From Paralvinella palmiformis (Eukaryota > Annelida > Polychaeta > Terebellida > Alvinellidae), in contig JAODUP010000504.1 of NCBI GenBank assembly GCA_025642065.1, positions 180,001-244,000 on the forward strand: 64,000 nucleotides of DNA. Direction: 5' to 3'. Within the stretch, counting starts at the first letter, position 1. Every line of letters starts with the position of its first letter. Positions 37,377 to 48,810 of this stretch are shown in pieces. The position numbers and the translations under genes are program-made. Below the pieces are notes generated by a model that was given only the letters and a program-made list of their open reading frames with translations, was not told where the DNA came from and did no database searches.

Positions 37377-38038
37377 AAAGCGAAATGGTGATATAATATT
37401 GTATTATATACAAATCATCACAATTATCACGATCCACGGGTTTCTGTTGGCTTAGTCAATTTAAAATATCTATCTCCCTTTTCGACGGTTGAACTGACCC
37501 ATACCACGTGACTGGCCGATGATGATAGTCCGATTTTAGGCAGACTAGATCACTTCTACCCGTAGTCGAAGTTCAAGGTCAACAATATAGAGGTCGCCAT
37601 AGATCGACGCTCGACGTGTCGTCTGCTATCGATTCGAGACCAGAAATGATTGTGAAATGAAGCGAAACAAAAGCTGAATTCGGTTGATGGTTGATCGATG
37701 AACGATCATTCTAGTCCCAAAGCATTTCGTGGTTATTACTGGCACGTAAATACACATAACTGGTTAGAATTCCTTTGGTAGATGAATTAGTATACAAACC
37801 ATTCCCACCTTTTAAGCAGCCATGAATGTGTACCCGAGTTCTGCGAGGAAAACTTGTATAAGTAACAATTGGTAGGGTTTTTCAGTTAAGACAAAAGCAG
37901 ACAAAAAATGTTATAACAATACCTCCCGCCACCCATTACACACAATCGCCATGTTCTGATCTAGTCTCACTATGAAGAGTAGTTTCCTTATTTTCCGCCT
38001 GCTGATGAATAGTCTAAGGACTTTGATTCACTGTGTCA
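37377..38038. other. Unique intronic sequence
   Basis: No gene or repeat recognised. Confidence 0.4.
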
Positions 38039-38137
38039 GCACACACACACACACACACGCACGCACGCACACACACACACACACATGCATGCACACACAC
38101 ACGCATACATGCACACACACACACGCACACATGCACG
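38039..38137. repeat. Degenerate (CA)n tract
   Basis: CA units mixed with GCAC and GCATACATGCA variants. Confidence 0.9.
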
Positions 38138-38837
38138 AACGCAATTTGTATCCGATTACAGGACCACGTTGACCAGTAATTGGAGTACTGAAAGTGTTTG
38201 CCATTTTGTAGCCTTTTTATAGCTCTAATGTAGTACTGATTTATACATTATATAGTGCAACCGTACAAACCAAATGTAATTTGTACAGGACTGCTGTCGT
38301 AGTACACAGGTTACAGTCCACATAACCCGATGTTTCGCCGCCAGGTCAGGTGATGTCAATGAGCTAGCGGTCTAGTAGTGTGCTGCCCCCTGTTGGTGTC
38401 AGAATAAATGCCGATTCGGTGCCACGTCCAATTACACGACAACTGGGCACACAATTGAAATCGATATGCCAAACAGAGGAACAGGAAGTGGCTGTTTTGG
38501 GTGCCCGGTCGTAACTGGGAACGCTTAATGAAGCGATAAAGTCGTAAATGGTGACGTGGAATCATTTCGTATGCGACGCGACGCGGGATGTCTATTTGCC
38601 GAACTTAACCCGGGCATCGTATAGGGAGGGGTCTTCGTGCGGAGAACGGTAGGTCTAGTGGCCCTAAGCTTGTCAGTAAGTGTAGCCTACAGACGAGCGG
38701 TTTAGGTGTACGTGTAATGTGTTGATCTTGTTATCAGTCAAGTTGATATGTCTGAAGTGAGGCATTCTATCAGTTGGTGATAAATATTTAAACGTTGCAC
38801 TCGTTGTTAACATCCAGTCTTTCTGTGTTCTCTCTGC

Positions 38838-38868
<31 letters not shown>
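38838..38868. repeat. (TA)n microsatellite
   Basis: About 15 TA units followed by GT-rich sequence to 38930. Flanking 38140-38837 is unique. Confidence 0.9.
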
Positions 38869-38871
<3 letters not shown>

Positions 38872-39337
38872 GTCTGTGTGTGTGTTACTGTGTGTATATG
38901 TATGTATGTGTGTGCGTGTGCGCGCACGTTCGCGAGGCAGTTCATCTGTGTACAAATAGTATATACATAGGTGTTTATTAAGCTAAAACCGATTTAACAT
39001 CTTAACTTCAAGTTGTTGGTCTTATCAGCTACATTGTCAGTAGGGTCCTACATCTATCCACCAACCCATCCACTACGTCCGTCCGTCAAAACGGCTGCCC
39101 CTCACCCTCGTCCCTCGCTCTCTACGTCTCCCTCCCTCTATATATGCTTCTCTCTACCTCAATCCCCCCCATCCATCCATCCATCCATCCAGCCCAAATT
39201 TCCAGATCCTTCAGATATTTGTATAAGGTCTCTCCATCTCATCAAACCAATCTATACCCGCTGTGCCTTTGGAGTTTGGAATTAGCCCACCATATGCTGG
39301 GACACAACTGAAGAGTGACCAAAATTAGGCTAAATTA

Positions 39338-39530
39338 TACACTGACTCACTGACTCATCGACTTTCGGACTGACTGACTCATTGACTGACTGACACAATG
39401 ACTGACTGACGCATTGACTGACTCATTGACTGACTGACTGACTAGCTTACTGACTGACTGACTGACTGACTAACTAACTGACTCACTGACTAACTGACTC
39501 ACTCAATTACTCACACTCACTCACTCGAAG
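39338..39530. repeat. (ACTG)n degenerate array
   Basis: ACTG units with ACTC, ATTG and ACTA variants ending in CACTCACTCACTCG. It resembles the leader sequences of CACT arrays 2 and 3. Confidence 0.9.
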
Positions 39531-39539
39531 CTGCCCATC

Positions 39540-40570
39540 TAATTGCAATTCTCAAACTTTCGGGGCACCCTTATAGGAAACAGACGAGGGTCAGGTGGAC
39601 CGACGCTCGTAACTCTCCTTACTTAATCATCACAGGTGTGTCAATGGGATTAATTCAGATATAAACCTACGCGTCCATCACGGGCTCATTGTGGCCGACG
39701 ATCGATAGATTTTTATTTGTCCAATCAGTCGACTCACTGATAAAAGCTAATCGACGTCCATAAAACACTTCGGCAAATAATCGCCTAAGCTAGCCCACCG
39801 ATTAACGAGTCGGTGTCCGCTTCTCGCAAAACGAACTATTTTGGGTACAAATTATTCTAGTGGCGTAGTGACCCGTTCGCCGGTGCAATGCGTGCTGATT
39901 GGTCGGTTCAAGGATGCCGCGTTTGAACGGGTATATAAGTTTTAGGACGAAGTATTTCTGATGACTGATCCCCAAATCTAACCCGTTAGAACAAACCAAT
40001 TCTCTATTATTGGCTAAGCGATGACCGCATAATAGGCTATATTGTGTTACCATAGCTACGGGTAAAGAGAACGATGCTGTCTTCCATATATTTTACTAAT
40101 GATAACTCGGATCTAATTCCGGACACCAGGTCGATTCTCGTCCGCGTTGTTCGGACAGGCGACCAATCACAGCCAGCGTTTGATTACGCCAGCTTCTCTC
40201 TGGCCAATCAGAAGGCGGCTCTTTTTGCGTCGTCTCCTCGCTGATTTTAATCTTCTTCACTAAGCCTTCCCATTTAATGAAGGCATTGTGTGTCCAGGAT
40301 GACGGCGAGCCCCTAACTCACACCTCGAAGTGCTCGGATCCAGAACAATGGCCGCGCCGAAGGCACACGCGTATCTTAATTAACGTCGGAGCGGCACCTA
40401 TACGGTACCCATGCGTCGTCACGTGAATCGTTTGAAGCCGGTAGAGGGCGCAGGTGATGGCCATTTTGTGTCATGATCGTTTAGCTAAGTCTGTCAATAT
40501 TGTTTTTTTTAATAAGCCGGCTTATAGTCGGTAATCCAATTTATTGGGAACCACTTTCATTCTGATCATC
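39540..40570. other. Repeat-poor CpG-bearing intronic island with promoter-like motifs
   Basis: Contains ATTGG (inverted CCAAT, near 39898) about 30 bases before TATATAAG (near 39932), and two CCAAT boxes at about 40162 and 40203. No reading frame with recognised similarity follows. Regulatory function is inferred. Confidence 0.35.
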
Positions 40571-40671
40571 TTTCGGGATGGCCCTGTGCGTGGTTCTGTT
40601 TACCATTATTATTTTTTATTTCGGGCCTAAATGTTTGCATATTTGTTTATGGATACATGCGAGCTTTCAAA

Positions 40672-40760
40672 TAGCGCCGAGGTTAGAGCGGTGCGTTGCA
40701 AACGTGTTCATCATGGTTCGAATCCGATTTCTACCCGTTTTAGTGGGATGCTGCCATTGG
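40672..40760 (+). mobile_element. tRNA-like SINE head
   Basis: TAGCGCCGAGG then ttagagcggtgcg gives a D-arm/A-box with one mismatch, and GGTTCGAATCC at 40715-40725 is a consensus B-box. No acceptor stem. SINE-derived. Confidence 0.55.
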
Positions 40761-40916
40761 GAGTTGTCTCTCGGAATAATGTCCAAAAATGGAACCAGCG
40801 GTGAGCTTAGGCAAAATAAACCCGTCCTCTCTCACACACATAGACGTAATGATGCACCCATAGTCTGTCTACTTGCTTGCCTATTTAAGCAATTATCCTT
40901 CGAATTATGCAACAGT

Positions 40917-41267
40917 TGACAGACTGACTGACTGACTGACATACTGATGGACTGTCTGATGTCTGATGTCTCACTCACTCACTCACTCACTCACTCACTC
41001 ACTCACTCACTCACTCACTCACTCACTCACTCACTCACTCACTCACTCACTCACTCACTCACTCACTCACTCACTCACTCACTCACTCACCATCCTACCC
41101 ACTCACTCACTCACTCACTCACTCACTCACTCACTCACTCACTCACTCACTCACTCACTCACTCACTCACTCACTCACTCACTCACTCACACTCACTCAC
41201 TCACTCACTCACTCACTCACTCACTCACTCACTCACTCACTCACTCACTCACTCACTCACTCACTCG
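40917..41267. repeat. (CACT)n array 3 with ACTG leader
   Basis: A short ACTG leader (40918-40942), then about 74 CTCA units with three interruptions (near 41091, 41190 and 41266). The longest array in the window. Confidence 0.98.
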
Positions 41268-43935
41268 CTTAGAATCCCATAAACCCATGGATCACCCCCG
41301 TCGTCTATCCATCAGCCAGATTTAGTTCCATCTGATAAACGTCGACGCCGTAAACAACTCTAATCAAGTCGAGTCGATAAATTAGTCACGCTAGAGGGTG
41401 CTCACGATCTGCCGGTCTCGCCACATCCGGTCGGCATTCGGTCGAGCGAGAACCCGGCAACGACGTAAAACGTCACTGAGGACGCCGTCTGGATCCTGCG
41501 GTGAAGGTCAGCGAAGGTCGTCCATCGGTTAAAACGCAGCCCACGCGCGGGCGTCCTAGTCCTCGCGCCGTGCCATAAGTTGGCAATAGACGAAGATAAC
41601 TAAGTCGAATGATACGATTAATGTGGCTAATACGAGAGAATGAGCTCGGCTAATCGAGGCTAACTACCATTATTAAGAGCAATAGCGAAAAGGACAAGGC
41701 TATTTCCGTAGATGGCCCACCATTGTCTAACCAAAAGGTCATTGGCCCGATGCTCTTCTCCTCGGCTCCATCATCCGTTGAACTAGGCATTAGGACATAG
41801 ATATTACAATGAAACAGTCGTGAAATCTTTCTACCAATATAACCAATTAGACGGAGTATTGTACCCGTGTTCTCTCAAATATTTAAACCTCTAAAGTGGC
41901 ATGGCTCTTTTTTCTACCGGATGTTCTTCCCTATGCATCGGATGACGACGAAACGGCCATGTTGTGTGTTAGTGATCTTGCGCAATCACATAATCACGTC
42001 ATCATCTGAGCTTGGGCACACGCTTGTAGTAATTAGTAGTATTATACGTGTAGCATAGACAATTGTATAGTATGCGATCACAGTTTTATGATCAATAAAG
42101 CCGTGTGTGTCGTACGATTCTTGAAGCCGCGGTCATTAATTAGCCTATAGTTATTTCGATTCACCTTATGCTTTTTGTACGCCAGGTAAACCATAACATC
42201 GTAATGTCCTGAAGCTACCTGTTATTGATGGAACTCTGAAAGGATTGTGATTCAGATCCTGAAAGGATTATGATTTGGGATTCTCAGTTTATTATATTTT
42301 AAATTGCCAACTTGTCATCAGTGGAATTCTGGTAAATAAGTTTGGAGACATTCGTTCGTGCTAAAGAGTGTGCGGTGATCAAATAATCACAATTTAATAC
42401 TAAGTTAATTAATATATTACACATAACTTATTGTTTTTGGGATAAACGTATAGCCATCGTTTCGATCCAGGATCTTAGACGCCAGTTTCTTTGTGGCAAA
42501 AAGTATTAGCCGTGGAGTTAAATGTTGATATGCTACCTGGCCGACAGGGTGCGCTTAAACAAATAAACTACATAGTAATACACGTATAAGTTAGATCCTC
42601 TACCTCGAGTACAGCGGGGCTGGTTTACTGGACAGGCGGCCGAGGGCGTGCCTGTATACGTGCACCTCTAGGCCGTACTCGTACCCTTTAATTAGGTCGT
42701 TTCTGACGAGCGATGCCTGGCTAATGACTTCCTGTCATAAGACGAATTGACCTGAACTAAGTTGCGTTACCATGGAACGGTTAATAGATTGGGAGTTATT
42801 TAGGGGAGTCATGTCATGTGTCAAAGTAGTCGCCAGCTATCCAAGTTCAAATAGAACGCCGGACGCGAGTAGGAATAGGGGGTGGGGGTGGAGCGAAGTT
42901 GCTACCCATGATTAAAGGCTGGTTGTAATAAATCGGTATCAGGTAATCTACTCTAATTGGCAACATTCTTTCCAATCGCAATCACTCTCACCCCGTCCCT
43001 AAAACGGCTGGATGATTAATAGTTCGCCAAAAGAAGTGGCCTGCATGATGACCAACACATTTTATGGACGAAGTCGTGGGATGTATAAACATTTCTCTTG
43101 AAATAGACAACGGTGTCCTTTTCTACAGCCAGTCAATCGCCTTGCAGTAGAACTAACGTGTATTTCGCCGTAATCCGAATGCATTCTTCAGCAGTTCAGA
43201 GAACTGGGCGGCAAGTATCCAGAGGTATTTCCATACAACCAACTGATATTCGACATTTAGGCCAACGAACGTGTCTCATCTTATTCGTCTCCCTCATTTC
43301 AGGTAGCCAGCCACGTAAACAATCCCCAACAAATAAATGCTAGTTCGGTCAACAAAATTGATTTTTGAAATTTGTTTTTCAATTAAAGTCGGTTCCATCT
43401 TATTGGAGAATTTAAATTAACACTGATAGTGGACGATAAGAAGGTTATTTATGGTTTTAGAAAGGTGATAAAAGTTCGCCCCCTCATTGATGTGACACAG
43501 AGAAACAAACTGGTCTAAATATGTGTATTGTGTATTATGTACCCGTTGAGATTTTTATTTTTATTCCCTTTCCTTCAGATATATTATATGACGACCAATC
43601 ATTGGTCTGGGTACAGTGTAAGTTAACATAAAACACTGTGACAGATATTTCCTATACGTTAGCATTGCTACATTACCTTTATATCCTCGCATCGAATTGG
43701 AATAAGCAGCACTCAACTTTATTAACGTATCTGTTTCCCTTTACATTGGTTTTATGTGTACTTATGCCTAGTTATTGTGCCCAGTTATTGTGCCCAGTTA
43801 TTTTCTTTTTTCTTCCACCCCCTTCTTCTATATATGCACAGTATATATAAACCAATATGCCTTTTTTGTTTCGCTGTGGAATAAAACCCAAACAATGACA
43901 GCCTTTTGAAATGATCGAATAAACATCTGCAAATC
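41268..43935. other. Unique intronic sequence
   Basis: 41330-41720 is repeat-poor and CpG-bearing. The rest is AT-rich. Only short frames, none recognised. No RNA gene seen. Confidence 0.4.
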
Positions 43936-43938
43936 CTT

Positions 43939-44110
<172 letters not shown>

Positions 44111-44511
44111 ATCAATAGCAAATCAGCGGCCTTCCTGTACGAATAAATCCACAATTTCGCTGAAAATGAGATTAAATGATAGCGAAAAGGAGAACAGGAT
44201 TGTCACATCAATACAGGGATCAAATAGCTGAGATCCGGCCGTGATCACGTCTCAGCGACAACTGAGTAAATCCAAACAGCTGTGATATAAGGGGGCGGCT
44301 CACGGAAGACATCTGATAGGAGGAAGATCAATCCGATGATAGTTGTATTTTTAGTTGTCGTATTTAGGACATGACGACCCCTCCCCCAATAGACGCGGAA
44401 AACATCTTGAAGACAATGCCCGGATGTTACGTTATTGGGAGTTATATTTTTCAGCAATGAGTGATTCAGCATTTCGGTAATTGAAAGCCATTTACTTACC
44501 TGACAGAATAT

Positions 44512-44803
44512 GTAATAATAAGACGTGACCTTTATATAGCACCCTGTTCAGTTAGATAGCTCCCCTAAGGCCCTTTACAGTATTATTATCCCCGACTCAG
44601 ACCTGTTCCAATCCAGCCGAGATCTCAACTCTCCAGGGAGTATTCAAACACATGCTGCCATCATAGGCGCGAAGCGTTACACAAACACGTAGCCATCACG
44701 GCATGTCATTTTTATGGCAACGTTGCAGCTCCTGAGCCTCGAACCCGCGACCCTTCGGCTACGAGTACTACGCTCTAACTAACTGCTCTATCAAGGCTCG
44801 AAG
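44512..44803 (-). mobile_element. SINE family B, near full length
   Basis: On the minus strand: tRNA-like head starting at about 44803 (gatagagcagttagttagag as D-arm, GGGTTCGAGGC as B-box), a body of about 200 bases (gtgatggctacgtgtttgtg, atgatggcagcatgtgtttg, gtaaagggccttagg), and tail CAGGGTGCTATATAAAGGTC then TATTATTA. The tail resembles the 3' end of the LINE at 2955-4735, as in SINEs mobilised by a partner LINE. Confidence 0.8.
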
Positions 44804-44835
44804 AGAGTGATCTTAATTCGATGTTATAGGTCCTG

Positions 44836-46340
44836 TTAATTAAAATTAATCTTTGTATAACACCTTATGATCCAGAGAAGACTTCGCATCAATTTATTAG
44901 CATCGATGCTGGTCTCACCTGAGATACATGGCTAAACAGCAACTTTCAGGGCAAATGGAATGAATGGGCCGAATTAATTCATTGATGGATCGAACGTCGC
45001 ACAGAAACAGGCAGCTGTAAGATTCGATTCCACGACTTCGGGGCATGCGGTGCAACGCGTTAACAACAGCAGCACCGGAACCGCCCCGTTTCTGCCCAGA
45101 TCGCAAGGTCGTCTGCCGCGAGGTAGTTAACCATGCACGAAATGCCACAAAATGTCCGTGTTGGCCATCCCCACGTGGGCGCAGCTTTCCATTTACTTAT
45201 GATATTTCCCATGCGCCCATTAGTCGGCCGGAGTAATTCCCGTCAAACAGCCGTTTGCCATTACAAAGATCGTCCGGCAAACTTTTACCGTTATCATCAT
45301 CTCGACTAGATCGGGGTATCGTTCCCTTCAGAAGCCACAATCGATCAAGCCATTCATCATATTGGCACCTAATCTTAATAATTCTATCACGCTGTCCGTC
45401 GAGTGCCGAAGTGGGCAAGGATGAGGGCATATTCCGGACTCTGGCATCGGTCCGTGGACAAGAGAAACTTCAGCCTTCGCGCTCGCTATCCATGCCAGAC
45501 GAATGTCCTACCCAGATTGACCGGGAGAGATGGATAACGGAGTTAGTTCGCTTTGGGCGTAATCATTGGTTGCCATGCGTTCGGAGAGTACAAAGACGGG
45601 GGGGTGTTGGAGCAGGGGGGGGTTAGGAATGTTAGAGGGATCCGGCGGCCAAAAAACTTAAAGAATCCGGATTAACGTTTTGGAAGAAGGTCGCTTGCTC
45701 TGTGATTTCGCGGTAAAAGTAGAAGCCTTAGTAGTGAGTGGCCAGTAGTATGGATGGGGCTTGGATCGGTGACCTTTCAGCGCGACATTAAGTCATGTAT
45801 AAAGTGGTAATGGCTGGAGAAACACAAAGCTGGACGCTAGGCGCCAGGAGGATCCCGAAGGCTCTCGGGGTGAAGGTCATACGCATCTAATGCCAAAGGC
45901 CCGATGACGTCGCGTTCTCATAACAGTCGCGCCCTATTTTCGCTCGATTAGCATTCCATTACTGCGATGACTCCGGGCACTGTCAGACCGTAAATATACT
46001 ATTCACCATCATCTCAGGCTGGACCCCGTCGGCATAGGGGTACGATTGTACATTTAGCCGAAAGTGACAAACGGTTGCAGCTTCTGTATTTTAACTGGGT
46101 GCATTCCAATTGGCATTCGTCCCCCATAGCAGTAATCACGTAACGTTCGATTAATTCAATCTTGAGGCAGATAATTAGATCAATTTCTCGACAAATAAAT
46201 GTGTTTCTATTTCCATTTGCTTTCGCAACTGTGCCTTGCACCGGGATCAACTTCTTCTTTGAAAGTTCACATTCGATATTTTAGACAGGAACGATCCGAT
46301 TGAAGAGATTGTAACACAATGAACCTTTAAATGCTAATCT
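44836..46340. other. Repeat-poor CpG-bearing intronic island
   Basis: 45000-46100 lacks simple repeats apart from short G runs near 45598-45620 and shows frames on both strands without recognised domains. Candidate regulatory DNA. Confidence 0.35.
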
Positions 46341-46344
46341 TGCC

Positions 46345-46345
<1 letters not shown>

Positions 46346-46411
<66 letters not shown>

Positions 46412-46445
46412 TAATAATAGTAATAATAATCATCGTCATCAATAT

Positions 46446-46496
<51 letters not shown>

Positions 46497-46512
46497 TATC
46501 ATCATCATCATA
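46346..46512. repeat. (AAT)n microsatellite, two blocks
   Basis: AAT 46346-46408 and 46449-46496, separated by AGTAATAATAATCATCGTCATCA-like decay. Confidence 0.95.
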
Positions 46513-46759
46513 AGCTATAATAATAATAGTATATCCTTAAATTCGTGTAAAACTGATTTACATGTATTAATTGCGAAAATATATGTTAAAATGCAAATAC
46601 GTCTGATGGAAATAAGTAAAATAACATGTGAATAAAATCTACATCTAAGTATTATTATTGTAGATTGGAGATATTAATATGCTGACTTGTATCACTAACT
46701 GAGTGAAGCAACCTGATCTACGCCATCGTTAATTATACTTCAGAGAGGATATAGCCAAG

Positions 46760-46850
46760 ACCTAACAGCTAGCGGATTAGTCATAAGCCTCTAGCGGCTG
46801 GGTTCAAACCCCGGGCGGGCTTTGTCTGGAGGATGTTTCAACCTCCCCCC
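46760..46850 (+). mobile_element. tRNA-like SINE head
   Basis: TAGCGGATTAG (46770-46780) is an A-box with one mismatch and GGTTCAAACCC (46801-46811) a full B-box. Followed by tctggaggatgtttcaacct, a different body from families A and B. Confidence 0.55.
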
Positions 46851-48717
46851 CGCCTAATTAGCATTGGACATTTTACGATAATCTACTCGGTGGAGAGAAT
46901 GGCGACAGTTGGCCGATGTTGTCGGCATTGTTTCATTGAAATTTCTAATCAAGATAAATGGTTTTCGCCTTTTTGATGTTTACCAATTCAGACTGGCATT
47001 TCGTAATTGCGTATGTGGGTAAATCTACACGAAAAAGGCCGCGGCATACACGTTGGTGACGTTTTGTCCATTAACAAATCACGTGCTCATTTAGATACAA
47101 TAATATATATTTAACGTAGTAGTATAGGGAAGCATCTAGTTACGATGTTAGCCGTGAGGCGTCAGGTTCCTCCATCGAGGTAAACAATGTTAACATCGTC
47201 TATCTAATGGTATTCATCCTATGTATGAATCTAGGACAAAATAAGTTTAAAATGTGGTGTTTAAGACATCGGCCGTATTACCTATGCCAGGTAAAAGGGT
47301 GTCCGTTTTGCTTAGATTTGGTGTATGTTTCACCAGAGATATATCGGTGAAGGGCTACTTCATAAAGGAACGACATTTCTAGGTCGAAATTATTTACTGA
47401 TGGATGAAATATCCCATTGACAAACACGGATTTCGATCCAGTAACCAAGAGGGTTGCAGAACAGTGCATTACACCGTGGGAGTATCCGTTAGTAAAGGAA
47501 AACTTTGAAAAGTTTACTCTTGTCCATTAATTCACTTAGAATTATGCAAACATCTTGATAATACACGAGAGCAAATGGTCACAGTAGTATACAACTATCT
47601 TTTTAAAGGACAACAAAAGGCCAACTGCAGTTATTTACACAGATGACTACAATTGTAAACTGGTAAAACGAATAAACATTAGTTGGTGACCTTTCAAACG
47701 TACCTTTCCACACCCAACTCTTTGTATTGAACTTGTTGTATGTGACTAGTGAAATGAAGCGTAACTATTAGGTTAATGCTATTTTCGAATGGGCACATCG
47801 GGTTTTGTTAACTCGGATAAGTGCGACATAAATTAGTTTGTTTACATCTAAAGGCAACGCGCATTAAGCGACATGCTGATGCAGTGTCATTAACAAGACG
47901 AAGGAAGCACCGCATATCTTTCTACCAGCGAGAGAAATAACCACAGGAGAGCTACATGAAAAAAGGTCATGAATGCATTTAGCTTTTGATGTCCAAACGC
48001 CAATCTAAAAACCGCCATAGCACAGAACTGATGGACATTTGATGGGAAACAAACATTCAGGGAGACGCCGTCTAAGTCTCTGACTCCGGCTGCACCGTGG
48101 CCCCAATTAACAGTTCGCGAAGAAGAACTGACAATGAGCAAGACTGACATAACAGTACGTTTCTGCTAAGGGTTCACCATAGTTAGTGAACCGGTCATAA
48201 CTTTTAATAACCTCGAGCTAGATGTAGTGCTTCTGTTGGAAAACTCGCCTGAGAACACTTCCGTATGTGGCTCCCACTACAGCCAATCGATCGTTTGTTG
48301 CACCACCGCCTTGTTTTCTTATCGTTGGTAACACTCTTCCTTAGAAATTGAAACTCGGCCGAAGCCAGGACAACAACACTGCTTAGCATCTTATACGGAA
48401 GTTTTTATTTGAAGGGTGAGCTACGAATTAAATCGATTGTACTCAGCGTCCGTGGCAATTAGATGTTTACAATGATATAACATTAGTCAATAATTTAGTA
48501 AAAGCCAGGGTTAATATAATTACAATACAAATGTAAATTCCTGTAAATTCCTGTAAGCGCCAATCGTTGACAATCTGTGTCTAGCGCAACTTTGGGTGCT
48601 TCTATAGCACAGATGATTGAAACGCTATGCGGTTAAACTCCAACATGGAGTTCGAATATCATGATGTTTGGTATTTCCCTTGGGAATAGCCACCTAACCC
48701 ATTTTACACTTGTCTCT

Positions 48718-48720
<3 letters not shown>
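46851..48720. other. Unique intronic sequence
   Basis: No gene recognised. A weak tRNA-like head (ggagttcgaatatc, near 48650) suggests another old SINE at 48600-48700. Confidence 0.4.
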
Positions 48721-48721
<1 letters not shown>

Positions 48722-48757
<36 letters not shown>

Positions 48758-48810
48758 GTATGTGTGTGTGCGTGTGTGTGCATCTATAAGTGTGTGTGTG
48801 TGTGTGGGGG
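48722..48810. repeat. (CT)n and GT-rich tract
   Basis: CT 48722-48753, then TGTATGTATG and GT units and a short G run. Confidence 0.9.

Noticed and set aside
40715..40725. True tRNA genes at B-box hits
   Set aside because: None of the hits (5577, 15167, 40715, 46801, 44737 region) has a pairable acceptor stem and complete cloverleaf. They are SINE heads.
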